DNA of 64,000 nucleotides, taken from Dioscorea cayenensis subsp. rotundata. Taxonomy: Eukaryota > Streptophyta > Magnoliopsida > Dioscoreales > Dioscoreaceae. The translations under genes and the position numbers were made by a program. The stretch spans positions 1,364,001 through 1,428,000 of the forward strand of contig NC_052476.1 of the NCBI RefSeq assembly GCF_009730915.1, written 5' to 3'. This document shows, piece by piece, positions 1 to 12,046 of the stretch. The notes beneath the pieces were generated by a model. The model saw only the letters and a program-made list of their open reading frames with translations. It ran no database searches and was not told the DNA's origin. Position 1 is the stretch's first letter. Each line of letters starts with the position of its first letter.

Positions 1-353
1 NNNNNNNNNNNNNNNNNNNNNNNNNNNNNNNNNNNNNNNNNNNNNNNNNNNNNNNNNNNNNNNNNNNNNNNNNNNNNNNNNNNNNNNNNNNNNNNNNNNN
101 NNNNNNNNNNNNNNNNNNNNNNNNNNNNNNNNNNNNNNNNNNNNNNNNNNNNNNNNNNNNNNNNNNNNNNNNNNNNNNNNNNNNNNNNNNNNNNNNNNNN
201 NNNNNNNNNNNNNNNNNNNNNNNNNNNNNNNNNNNNNNNNNNNNNNNNNNNNNNNNNNNNNNNNNNNNNNNNNNNNNNNNNNNNNNNNNNNNNNNNNNNN
301 NNNNNNNNNNNNNNNNNNNNNNNNNNNNNNNNNNNNNNNNNNNNNNNNNNNNN
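1..353. other. Assembly gap (N run)
   Basis: The window opens with 353 undetermined bases. Confidence 0.99.
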
Positions 354-2200
354 TCAGTTATTACAGTGGTGGCTTAAATTAATTTTTCTTTCTCTTAAAT
401 ATAAAAGTACTTATTTTATATATTATTATTTTTTTACCAATTCAAAATTGTTTGGAAACAATACCAAATTAGATGAAAACACTCTTTGATTTTTTCTCTT
501 TAATAATGAAAATTTTCCAAACATAAAACTATCCAACTCATTTTTTTTTTTTTAAAAACAACAACAAGACTTGCAATAAATAAATGCTTTCTTTATAAAC
601 CAATCCATAAAATGAATTCTTTTGACTCTTCCGGACTTATGTCCGGGTGGGGTCATTAGTTGAGTAATGTGATTCATCTCTAACTACTACAATGAAAAAC
701 TAATTTAAGGTAATTAACTTAACTATCTATTAAGAGGGAAGCATGACCATGTGCAATGAAAAGTGACATTGAATTGAAAGTGAATGTGGGGAAGTTGATG
801 TAATAATATATATATATATATATATAATGTATAGCTTTGCAAGTAGGCAAACCCCATTCATTTATTTTGTTTATCTTTTTGCCATATTATCTTCTCCTTC
901 TTCCAAGCATTCCCATGTTTATCATTTCATGTTCTCACATCTTAATTTGTGGCCATGAAAATTTTCATTTCAAAATATAAATAAATAATTAAATAAAATA
1001 AAAGCTTGTGGTCCTTAATGGTCACTATAGCACGTTTTTTAAACCAGAAAGGGAAATGCAAATGTACAGAGCATCATATTTATTTATTTATATTTAAAAA
1101 ATTAGGAAAATGCAAATGTACGAGTAGAATTTTAACGTTAACTTTTGAGTTGAAAGAGAAATGAAATACCAGTTACCTAATTATGAAGGTGGTCCCTGTG
1201 TCATCTTTTTTAGTTTATTTAATGTGTTATCTAATAATATGTTGTATATGGTCATTAGAAAACTTTTCTAGTGATCATTAATTTTACGAATTTTTTTTAA
1301 TACTTTGTTGGCTGTTATTTTTGTATTTATTTTTGTTTTCTTGATATTTTCAAAATGTGTGGTTCATTGTGTGCACATATTCAAATAATTAAACCTGTAT
1401 GAGTAGAAATTAAACCTCAACTGTTAGGTTGAAAGAGAAATGAAATACTAATTTGAAAAAAAAATAAAATACCAATTATCTCATTATACAAATGATAATG
1501 CATCAATTCATTTCGTACGTTTAATGTACATCTTATAATATGTTGTTTATGGCCATAGGAAAACTTTCTTATGGTCATCATTTTTTTTTTAATTTATTGA
1601 TTATCATTCTTGTAATTATTTTTATTTTTTGTTTTTTTAAAGTTTATGTGGTCCATCGTATATATTATTATTGTGGGCACATGTTCAAATAATTAAAGCT
1701 TATTTGCAGTTGTTTTCTGAAAACATTTCTTTTAAAGCAATTTTTAATTTTTAAAAAAAATTGATAAGTATGATAGAGATGTACATAACTGAAAGTACAT
1801 CTTAAAAATATTAGAAATAAAAAATGGAGCTGTTTGTACCACAAAGTACAAGAACCATATCTTCCTGCCAGTCAGTGCACAGAAAAACAAAAGATCAATT
1901 AATCAACAAACAAATTTAAATACTAATGATAAACTCACTTGTCAATGCAAATGCAAATCAATTGATTTGATTATGTTGGCTGTGCAATTCAACAGCTTAT
2001 CAAATGGAAGCAATCTGTAGAATTACAACATCTTTTTCTTTAGTCACAGTTACAACATGATGCTGAGTTATGAGTTTGGTATGAAGAAATTGCGAACTGA
2101 TCTAATAGCTGAAGCAGTTAAGCTGTTCTGATAACAGAATAACGGGTTTGTCGCCTTTCAGTGAAGTCTGCGGATTTCAAATATGTTCATTAGATGCAGA
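354..2200. other. AT-rich intergenic DNA with a tandem duplication
   Basis: No gene is supported here. The stretch holds AT-rich low-complexity sequence, a short TA microsatellite near 808-826, and a two-copy direct repeat (1119-1699, listed separately). The right end is the 3' flank of the minus-strand PUX2 gene. Confidence 0.7.
1119..1699. repeat. Two diverged tandem copies of a ~290-bp unit
   Basis: Copy 1 (about 1119-1396) and copy 2 (about 1397-1699) share the same ordered landmarks: GAGTAGAA, GTTGAAAGAGAAATGAAATAC, a TAATATGTTGT block, GGTCAT near a poly-T tract, a TGTGGT block, and an end at TTCAAATAATTAAA. Identity is partial with small gaps, so the duplication is not recent. No coding potential is seen. 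Confidence 0.75.
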
Positions 2201-5200
2201 TCAATCGGTGAGCGGTTCGCTGATTTGAAGCAGAGCATTCGACAGGCCGGTGAAAACCATGGATTCATTCTCAATGGGTTTGAATCTGATGACTGCTTTA
2301 GGAACCAAGTCTACGTCTTCTAATGTTGGCAGCTTCTCTCCTTGTCCTGCAAGATGAGGAACCACTCGTTTCGGCGGAGTGGGGTGGAGAAGTTCGAACT
2401 CTATACCGGGTTCCTTCAGAGCAGCACTTACAAACTACAATCGTAACGAGATTTAGAATCAGTATCTTGAAGTTGAAGACAATTAACAAGTGGAAGATTA
2501 AGAGAATGATGATTAAAATAGAAAGCTAGTCGCAAAGGAGAACATAGTTAACAAAGGTAAAAGTTCAATCTCATGACAACTAATATGCAGTGACATAAAG
2601 GCTCATAGAAAAGTTTAAAAGCACACTCTTATTTTAGTTCCCCAAGCAAGCATCGAGCATACGACAAACTTTGCTTTGAGCTAGAATCAGTATTATGAAG
2701 AGAATAAAGAAGTAGAAGGTTAAGAGAATGATGATTGATATAGAAAGTTAGTCGCAAGGAAGAACATAGTTATCGAAAGTAAAAGTTCAATCTCATGGCT
2801 TAAAAAGTGCACTCCTAGTTTAGTTCCCCGGGCCCTGAGCATATGACAAAACTTGGGTTCGAATGAGAATTATGAAGCCGGTCAATTTACTACAGGACAG
2901 AATAGCTCATTATCAGGACATAGCACAAGACAAAACTTAGATTTGAGTGAGAATTATGAAGCTGGCCAATTTACTACTTGACAGAATAGCTCATATCAGG
3001 ACATGGCACACGGCAAAAGATGAACTAATGCATTTTATAGGGCCGCCAACACATTATATGACATTGAGACATAGCGTTCAACAGCAATAAGTTAACAGAT
3101 GAAAAAGGTTTGTCCTGTTTCTTGCGCATCAGCTCCTTGAAGTTCCTTCCATATATGGCATGCCCATTATTGTCACAACTGTATAAGAAAGATTCCTCTT
3201 TTAATCTGAGCACTTGCTAAGTTCAACAGTGGTTTCCTGTTGGTTCAAATCATGCATATGATAAGAACTGCATGGAAGTTTTTCTTTTTTGGAAAGAGGG
3301 GGAAACTCCCTAATTCTAATCAACAGGCCAGGTGTCTGCTCTGGAGTTGTAACAGACTAACAGGATTGAGATAAACTCTTTTTTTCCAACATGGTAGGAA
3401 ATTTACTCCTGAGCCTTATACTTATATGTTTCTCCACTGTCTAGCTAGCATAGCAATCAGAACAAATTTTCATAGATCTCTGAGTTGGTTGTTAAACATA
3501 CATATCAGCAGCTCATGGCAATTTATACAGCATTCAATAGAAGATGAAGAGAAAGTCATTCACAAAGGAGACCATAGTTATCAAAGGTAAAAGCTCAATC
3601 TCATGCCATAACGTACATGGTGAAGTAAGGATATATGGAAAAGTTGAAAAGTGCACTCCTATTTTAGTTCCTCAAACTGAGAGCTCTGATACTCTGTGTT
3701 TTCAGTAAGAGTTATGAAGCTGGTCAACACACGTCTAGACAGGTAAATCATTATCATGACATAGCATATGACAAAAAAAAGATGAACTAATGCAGTTTAG
3801 AAGGCTGTCCATTACATGACATAATAATTGACATCTTCACTTGAGATTATGGCTTTCAATCGCAGTAAGTCAACGAATGAAAAGGTCATATTTTACTCCT
3901 AAGAGCAACTTCCACGTGGTTCCTTTCTGTACACGACATGCATTGCATCAATAAAGTACTGCCGTTTGTACAAGAACAAAGATTTCTTATCAAACAATCA
4001 CTGAGGTTGGTGGGTTAGCATCTTACGCACATGGCAGTTCCCTGTTGGTCCAAAGTGTGCATCTGATAACAAGAACTGCATGGAAGTTTTTCTTTGGAGA
4101 GTGGTAATGCAAATTGACAAGTCAGGTTTCTGCTTTGGAGTTGTGACAAGATTAAAAGAAATCCTGTTTCTCAACATACTAGGAAATTTACTCCTAAGCC
4201 TTAAGCTTATATGCTTCTCCACTCACTCAATCCAACTAGCCTAGTATTTAGGAAAACTACACAAAATTTCATGGATCTCTATGTTGGTTGTAAAACACAC
4301 TGTTGCATGGTAATCACTAACTTAGAGAACAATCTTACTTTTCACATAAAGCATATACATACACGTCTATATGTGGGTGTATTCTTCCAGCCTAAGTAGG
4401 CGGTGGAAAGTGAGTCTATTATTCACTGAATAATCAGAATATTTTGAACAAAACATGTCATCTCATGCATGCAAAAGAACAAATTATACAACAATGCTAT
4501 AAACTGAGGATACCTATCAATAATCTAACCTTGTAAAGTTCGGCAGTTGTCTCTCTAGGTAGAAAAACAGCTTGCAGCACAACATTGTCCGGAAAGTGAA
4601 TCCTAATTAAAGTCTTCGTGTACTTCTTCCTTGCTGCCAATGCTTGCTTCTCCCTGTATGACTTTGGAATAAGAAGCTGAGAATCTTCCAGTTTTTTCTT
4701 CCTCAAACTAGCCTCTCGTTTAATCTCATCAGCAGATAGATTATAGAAAGAATCAGGCAGTTCAATTTTTTCTGCTGCAGTCTCAGAAACACAAAAGAAC
4801 ACTCTGACCTGAAAAAAGGAAAAGATTTTTAAATCACTAGAAACATTGAAAAGCATATCAACTCTAAGAAGCATTCTCACAGTTCACAAGAATAAACAAG
4901 CAAGTTAAGAAATGGTTCAAGTTTGAAGTTTGAAAATTTGCCTTTAAGTAATAAGAAAGAGTTAACTGCCAGCAAAAAATATATGAAAAAATAATAAGAA
5001 AGCAATATCTGGAGAAGAAAAAATAAAACAAATCCTAATTTCACATACCTTCTTGAAAGTATAAAGAGAAGATAACCAGAGTTGACAAACATATACAGCA
5101 TTATCTATTTAGGGTTTGAATCATTGGGATAACCACAACCAAAGTCGGAACATAGCTATTTGATAGAGTTCAACTCATAATGTTAACCAATTGAGTTGTC

Positions 5201-6295
5201 TCAAGCTGTAGGTCAGTAGAGTTCCTAGTTAACAAGTGGTAAAATGACTCCAATCCATCACAATGGAAATCAGTTCAAATTATGCATGAACACTATTGAT
5301 TCAAAACCCTTAGTTAGATATCTTCATGCCCAACTAACAATTTCTTTAACAATTTCTTTAAAAAGTAGCTAAAGATAGCAAGTTAACATGTACTCCAACT
5401 TTTGCTACAAGATTTAGACCAAATATTCAAGAAATGAAGAGCAAAGAGCACAGAGAAATCAAGAAACCAAATTTCCAAACCAGAGAATTGGAATAAAAAA
5501 TTAATACCAAAAGCTGAAAAAAAATCATACCTGCCGATCAATCTTCTCTTGTTCAACAGAACTGCCAAATTCCTTCGGTTCCTTCGGTGCAATCGTTGCA
5601 GACGAAGACTCATCTAAACTCAATCTCTCCAACGAAGCCACCGCATCTTTAACAACCCTAATCCTCTCCTCGTCTGGAACCTCCATGGTGGCCCAAATCT
5701 CCCCACCATCCTCTGCAATCTGAAACCCCACGCACTCCAGCAGCTCCACCCCGCCCTTGACATCCCCCACCGCCTCCTTGATCTTCGGATTCCCCATCCT
5801 GATCCTGCGGAACTTGTCATTCTCCGGCTCCCTCACCACATTCCTCAGCAACTTCAAGACGATCTCCACCGACTCCTTCCCGGGCTTACCGGAGATGAAC
5901 GAAGAGACGCAGGCAGTGACCGCGGAGTTTGAGAGGCAAGAGTCGAGATGGGCGGCAACATCAGCTTCAGAGGAGAAGGAAAGATTGCAGACCGGGCAGT
6001 CGATGGTCGCCGGAGCTGAGGGACGGCCGAAGGACGGTGAAGGCTTGGGATCGGTATCTGGTACAGGATCGGCAGGAGGGCGGAGTGGCTTGAGAACGGA
6101 GCGAGAAGAAGGGAGAGTAGCAGGAGGAGGAGGGTTCCTAGAGGGAGAAGAGGAGGGAGCTGAGCCCAAAACGCGACCTTGGCCTTGGAATTTGGAGGAG
6201 AAGGGGTTGTTGACCTTCTTCATGAGGCCCTTCATCTTGTCCTTCATTTCCTCCATTGTTGGCGACCATTGACGAGCAGCTCGAGCTTTTCCCAA
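2201..6295 (-). CDS. PUX2: Plant UBX domain-containing protein, PUX2-type (3 exons, intact)
   Basis: Predicted adaptor of the AAA-ATPase CDC48/p97. Exons read on the minus strand: 6295-5531, 4808-4530 and 2434-2201, with GT-AG introns in phase 0, giving 425 residues. In order: a basic N-terminus; a C2H2-type finger (CPVCNLSF with a His and Cys about 15 residues on, residues ~100-120); a PUB/PUG-like domain (~135-225) that in this family binds the CDC48 tail; a charged helical stretch with [13 protein letters not shown]; and a C-terminal UBX fold starting at [11 protein letters not shown] and ending [13 protein letters not shown]. This finger-PUB-UBX order and length fit Arabidopsis PUX2. Intron 2 (4529-2435) is 2.1 kb and holds a tandem duplication. 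The start is the first ATG of the long exon 1 frame and gives [10 protein letters not shown]. Role is inferred from the family. Confidence 0.92.
2525..4310. repeat. Tandem duplication of a ~0.8-kb unit inside PUX2 intron 2
   Basis: Unit 1 (about 2735-3510) and unit 2 (about 3545-4310) share a colinear series of landmarks: AACATAGTTATC / ACCATAGTTATC, AGTTCAATCTCATG, AGTGCACTCCTA, GAATTATGAAGC-type, AAGATGAACTAATGCA, AAGAACTGCATGGAAGTTTT and AGGAAATTTACTCCT. A further partial copy of the first part lies at about 2525-2655, and a short internal repeat at 2862-3005. Copies are diverged and no open frame is conserved, so it reads as intronic duplication rather than exon duplication. Confidence 0.8.
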
Positions 6296-8320
6296 ATTTT
6301 ATATGGTTCTTTTTTCTTGATGACTTTACTTAAAGTCCCTGAAAAGTTCGAAAATAACGGAAAGGTCCTTTAGATAATTTTGAATTTCTTTTTTTTAAAT
6401 TTTAGTGTAACTTTATATGATAACCAAAAGTTATTAGAACCAGATCAGATATTAAACCGTTCAAAGTCTTAAGTCATTGGATTAATTATTGTGTCAATTA
6501 AGTTAATGTCGGATCATTAATATAAATATTTATGATATTCATAAATAATATGAAAAAATTATTATAGTCTAAAGAGAATAAAACATAATAAATAATTTAT
6601 TCTAGTTAATCAATAACAGAAATCAATCACAGTAAGGTGAAAAACACTAACCCACTAACCCGAATGAGAGTACACAAGCAAGGAAACTACCATATGCATC
6701 CTCATTTTTATTGAAATTAAAGAATGTGATTCGGAGAATCAAACTTGTGTCTTATTTGAGTGATGGAATCTTAAATACGATTGGTTACATACCCTTTAGT
6801 TTACTCATACATGAGAGTTCATGGCATAACTTTTATGAGATTAAGTGCCACTATATAACTTGGTTTCTTCGGTATAAACTGATAATTAATACTATTGATG
6901 TAAAACATCATTTAAAATTATGATCTTATTAATCATGGTCATAAAACTTGTTTTAGTTTTAGTGACTCTAAACATGCATGATCTATGTAATAAGCTTTAA
7001 TTTAATGTTTTAATCATTGTGGATGTTGAATGTTGCTTTTTTAGTATATTTTACAACAAGTATTATGTGCTATAAATCATTAACTTAAAAATATATATAT
7101 ATATATATATATATATGTTCAACAACGTTTTGGTTTTTTGCTTTTTTATAGATTATGCCGATTAAATCATATTTTGGATGCATTCTGTCGATCAATAGGC
7201 CCTTTATATTATTAATTTTATGGGTGATTTAGATTTTTTAATAATATTGTTCTTTTTCTTATATTTAACTTTTGACTTCGGATTTTTTTAAGAGATTCCA
7301 ACGCTATATTTTATAATAATACTTTTTTATGATTTTAAGAACTTGCATTCAATCAAAAAAATAACATGACAAAAGGAAAAAAAAAATGCACTCTTATTTT
7401 TGAAAAATAAAGAGAAAATATTTGAAAAAGATGTTTCTCTTCTACATGAGTATATGACCATGAGCTTCGTTTATGGGCTCAATACATGAAAATAATATTT
7501 ATCCTTGGACCATTGCAAAGAAAACCATCATATCCATTACCATAACCATCAAAATTGAGCTTGATCAAACCAGGTTGAGGTTGACTCCATGTTTTATGAA
7601 ATTTAATTGGACCGCATGAGCCATCACCAATTTAAGAGCTTCCTTCTGAGTCACTGTCACTATACCATGATTCTTTAGGTTAGCTAACTAGACTCTACAT
7701 TCATTTAATACTAGTTGTTATATATATATATAAAAGATATCCAATATTTATTAATCTAATCTCACCTGAAATAGTCACCCGGAGGTAGTGCATAAAAATG
7801 ATCAACTTGATTTTTTTTGTAGAGTCGGGAAGCCTATTGGTATAAAAAAGATAAAAAAAATTTAAAATTAGAGAAAAAATAATAATATGTTGATAGATAG
7901 ATAAAAATAAATGGAGAATATTACTTGGTAAAATAAAATAATAGAATATTGAAAAACACCCATCGAAATTGACTAAATGGCATCTAGATATCTCTTTTAG
8001 TAACAATGAAATCAACCCTCCAATCTTTGATGATTTACATATCTATGCCAATCAGCTTTTGCCAATCTTGTTATTCAATTTGATCAAATGTCCCGCAGTC
8101 TTGGTGTCGATCTTTTACATCAATCATACATAGATATTCCTAAATTATCAAATTATTCAACCTAAAAAACGACTAATTTGTTTCTAGTAGATTAGCCACA
8201 AGGTCGTGCCATAAAAATAGTAAAAAAACAATGTTGGCTTCTCTGCTCTTCTTCAAACATATTCATTAACTGGAAGTACAGTATATCCAAGTGATCAAAT
8301 AAGAGCAGCATCTATTGGAG
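6296..8320. other. AT-rich intergenic DNA
   Basis: Upstream flank of PUX2 followed by AT-rich sequence with a TA microsatellite at 7090-7116. A minus-strand translation of 7500-7597 contains PGLIKLNFDG, which resembles the RNase H motif of plant LINEs, but it is too short and isolated to call. No gene is supported. Confidence 0.6.
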
Positions 8321-9378
8321 TAGGGATGGCAACGGGTAGGGTATGGGTAGGGTATGCCAAAACCCTTACCCGTACCCGTAACCCCTACTCCATACCCGTA
8401 CCCTTACCCTGCACCCTTCGGGTAAAAAAATCATACCCTTACCCTTACCCTGCAGGGATCTGGATATCTCGCAGCAGTACCAGCTACTCGTTGTTACCCA
8501 TTGTTCAAATTATCGAATTAAATTTAAATAATAATAAAAAAATAAATTAATTATACATTATATTACTAATCTTTAAAACACATGTCCATAAATTCAAAAA
8601 TTACAAGTTGATATATATTTGTTTATCTTAAATTATATAATCACATAAAAATGACATTTATTTAGAACTCAATGGTAACTCTACCTTTTGTTTTGTTCAT
8701 GTTTAACTATCTTGGTTTTTGTTTTAAATTTTTTCATATATCTACTATTTATATTTTATATAGCTTCAAATTTTATAAATATCTAGTAAGATTTTGAATA
8801 TAAAAAATATTATAAGTAATTCTCATAAGTTATATCCAATTGATTTTTTATTAGTATCTTATTTTTCAAGATGTTTTTATAATTTATAGAATAAATTATT
8901 ACAACATTATTTTTTTATATTTGTTTATTTTTAAATTTAATTATGATTTTTAATATATATCTAAAATTCAATTTTGATAATATTATCAAATATAAATATA
9001 AAAATTAAATAAAATTTAAAATAATATATTAAGAGAAAATTTGAAGTATTATTTTCAAATTAATCACCATGAAAATAGATATTGAGTAAATGTTTAGTTT
9101 AATAAAAAAATTATATATATATATATATATATATATGAAAGGGTAAAGAGATGCGAGATGCAGATGCAGGGTTTTTACCCTGCACTCTTCAACAGGTAAG
9201 GAGTAAGGGTAAGAGTGCAGGGTGGGAGTGGGGCATACCTTCAGGCCCGACTGCAGCTCAAAAACTAACGAGTATCTAGCTTGCAGTCACGATCCCGGTC
9301 AAAGAGGGTAATACCCTCTTTAATCGAGATCGGAGACTGAGTATCTCACGTCGAGTAGGGTCAAATCTGCCATCTCTA
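8321..9378. mobile_element. Non-autonomous hAT-type DNA transposon
   Basis: The 1058-bp element has imperfect terminal inverted repeats, TAGGGATGGCAA on the left and TGCCATCTCTA on the right. It is flanked by a perfect 8-bp target duplication TATTGGAG (8313-8320 and 9379-9386), the hAT signature. Subterminal regions are packed with short ACCCGTACCC / GGGTAAGGGTA motifs in inverted orientation, usual for hAT transposase binding. The AT-rich core has no transposase frame, so it would depend on a helper. Confidence 0.9.
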
Positions 9379-9386
9379 TATTGGAG

Positions 9387-10593
9387 TAATTGAAGGACCA
9401 AATACTTGTATCTCTCCAATTTTCAATATACCTACTTTTTCTCTTAAAAGAAGAGCCAAAGCAAGTTGGTGATGAAAAGCATAATTGTCTTTTAAAGAAC
9501 CCAAACTATATATTACCATTTGCATTTGTTCCTCATATTGGAGACGATGTGATATTTCTTTATGCAATAAATGATAGTTGCATAATTGATTTCGAAACGC
9601 ACGCATGGTCATTATTGTGTTCTCCATCTGATGTTGGAACCTTGGCAATTGTTTAACATATCATTTTCATCCATCCAATAAGGAAAACTATAACCAATAG
9701 AATCATAGATCATATGTTTTGAAAATAAATAAAAAAAAAATTTAGCGAATATTATAATTTTGTACTATTTACAGGCTAATCAAAATAAAATGAGAAAAAC
9801 TCTGTTAAAAATTTTGAGTACGCATGGTTATATTAACAAAAATAAAAATACTTAAAAAAAACATACATAATTTTTCTCAAGAAATGGAAGGAGATTTATA
9901 AGTATGCTTGGGGTCAAGATAAGAGGCAAACAAAAAACAAGAAAAATTAGGACATGAGTAAAAGTTCAATATATATATATATATATATATGAAGCTCCAT
10001 CTCATATAATAAATTGATAACAATTTAAAACTAATATAGTATTCATATATATATACATAAAATAAAAATAAAAAGTAAGGGATGAGCCAAAGGTCAAGAT
10101 ATATGAAGTCAATATGTTGTTGATAAAGAGTTAATCATGCTCATTAGCAAACTAAACAGCCTTAATTGTTTTTTAGATAATTCATAATATACATATATTT
10201 TTTTATTTTCAAGAAACCACCAATCCAAATCGGCCACATCATCATCATATCATAATTTTAAGAGAAGTTGAGGCAAAGGTGGCTATTTCAGGGAACAGAA
10301 CGGTCAGGGAACAGTGCATCATATTTATATAAATATAAACTTTCGTAAAATTTTTTATAAAACATTAAAACTATTAAATAAAAATACATTAATTAATTAG
10401 TGTAAGCAGGTATTACCATTAAATGGGTAGATAACTTCAATATATATATATATATTGACAAAAACAACAACACTATATATATATATATATCAGGGGTGCA
10501 TTGATCATTAATCGTGTAGTTTGTGTATTTTTATCCTACTTGCACTCACAAATGGAGATGATTCATTACTATCACTAGTGATCCATTTGATTC
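9387..10593. other. Intergenic DNA up to the assembly gap
   Basis: A minus-strand open frame at 9376-9648 (90 codons) matches no family I recognise and its last codons lie in the hAT end. The rest is AT-rich with TA microsatellites at 9969-9990, 10440-10455 and 10474-10490. Nothing else is supported. Confidence 0.5.
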
Positions 10594-11593
10594 NNNNNNN
10601 NNNNNNNNNNNNNNNNNNNNNNNNNNNNNNNNNNNNNNNNNNNNNNNNNNNNNNNNNNNNNNNNNNNNNNNNNNNNNNNNNNNNNNNNNNNNNNNNNNNN
10701 NNNNNNNNNNNNNNNNNNNNNNNNNNNNNNNNNNNNNNNNNNNNNNNNNNNNNNNNNNNNNNNNNNNNNNNNNNNNNNNNNNNNNNNNNNNNNNNNNNNN
10801 NNNNNNNNNNNNNNNNNNNNNNNNNNNNNNNNNNNNNNNNNNNNNNNNNNNNNNNNNNNNNNNNNNNNNNNNNNNNNNNNNNNNNNNNNNNNNNNNNNNN
10901 NNNNNNNNNNNNNNNNNNNNNNNNNNNNNNNNNNNNNNNNNNNNNNNNNNNNNNNNNNNNNNNNNNNNNNNNNNNNNNNNNNNNNNNNNNNNNNNNNNNN
11001 NNNNNNNNNNNNNNNNNNNNNNNNNNNNNNNNNNNNNNNNNNNNNNNNNNNNNNNNNNNNNNNNNNNNNNNNNNNNNNNNNNNNNNNNNNNNNNNNNNNN
11101 NNNNNNNNNNNNNNNNNNNNNNNNNNNNNNNNNNNNNNNNNNNNNNNNNNNNNNNNNNNNNNNNNNNNNNNNNNNNNNNNNNNNNNNNNNNNNNNNNNNN
11201 NNNNNNNNNNNNNNNNNNNNNNNNNNNNNNNNNNNNNNNNNNNNNNNNNNNNNNNNNNNNNNNNNNNNNNNNNNNNNNNNNNNNNNNNNNNNNNNNNNNN
11301 NNNNNNNNNNNNNNNNNNNNNNNNNNNNNNNNNNNNNNNNNNNNNNNNNNNNNNNNNNNNNNNNNNNNNNNNNNNNNNNNNNNNNNNNNNNNNNNNNNNN
11401 NNNNNNNNNNNNNNNNNNNNNNNNNNNNNNNNNNNNNNNNNNNNNNNNNNNNNNNNNNNNNNNNNNNNNNNNNNNNNNNNNNNNNNNNNNNNNNNNNNNN
11501 NNNNNNNNNNNNNNNNNNNNNNNNNNNNNNNNNNNNNNNNNNNNNNNNNNNNNNNNNNNNNNNNNNNNNNNNNNNNNNNNNNNNNNNNNNNNN
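10594..11593. other. Assembly gap of exactly 1000 N
   Basis: One thousand undetermined bases, a round number that suggests a scaffold gap of unknown true size. Confidence 0.99.
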
Positions 11594-12046
11594 AGAATAA
11601 ATCAGAGAGATTAATAATTCATTTTCTTGTAGTAAATAAAAATAAGAATTATAAAAATTAAATTATTTCTATTAATTTTAATCAACTTTTGACCGTACGG
11701 AGATGAAGGGAATAAAAAAAAAATATATATATATATATATATTAAATTTTTAATAATAATTTTTAATTTTATTTCCCAGAAACCACAGATCACATCATCT
11801 GAACCGTCCAAATAAAAAATCAACGGTGGATCCATCACTCATAATACCAATAAAGCTCTTCCATTCGTCTCCTTGTCCTCCTTTCCTCTTCCCCAAGTCA
11901 CCTTCTTCTCTTTATATATAATAACATCCATCTCCCATTTATTTCAATCCCCAAATCGGAATAACATCACCACGAACAACCATAATTTTTATTCCCAAAA
12001 TACCCCTCCCTCTTCCTCTTCCTCTTCTTCTCTCCCTCCTCCAACC
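11594..12046. promoter_or_regulatory. NFXL1 upstream region and CT-rich leader
   Basis: Lies between the gap and the NFXL1 start. It contains a TATATATA tract at 11727-11742, a TTTATATATAATA candidate TATA box near 11911, and a pyrimidine-rich leader (CTTCCTCTTCCTC type) just before the ATG. The reading frame is open upstream to an ATG at 11873, but that part translates to low-complexity Ser/Pro and is more likely leader. Confidence 0.5.

Noticed and set aside
2298-2489. Minus-strand 63-codon frame that seems to put the PUX2 UBX end out of frame
   Set aside because: It is a shadow. Reading from the TTGTAG acceptor at 2434 gives one uninterrupted frame to the stop at 2201, so there is no break in PUX2.
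5757-6272. Plus-strand 171-codon frame
   Set aside because: Antisense shadow of PUX2 exon 1; low-complexity translation with no motif.
7500-7597. Minus-strand PGLIKLNFDG, resembling a LINE RNase H start
   Set aside because: Only about 25 residues fit, with no flanking reverse transcriptase or continuing RNase H motifs.
9376-9648. Minus-strand 90-codon frame with ALLLREKVGILKIGE
   Set aside because: No recognisable family; it overlaps the hAT element end and target duplication, so it is not one ancestral frame.
10521-11600. A 359-codon open frame
   Set aside because: It is almost entirely the 1000-N gap; only the first 24 codons are real sequence.
11873-12046. Upstream ATG extending NFXL1 by 58 codons
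   Set aside because: The extension is Ser/Pro low complexity from a CT-rich leader, while family members start near the RKPSRSRQAW-type segment.
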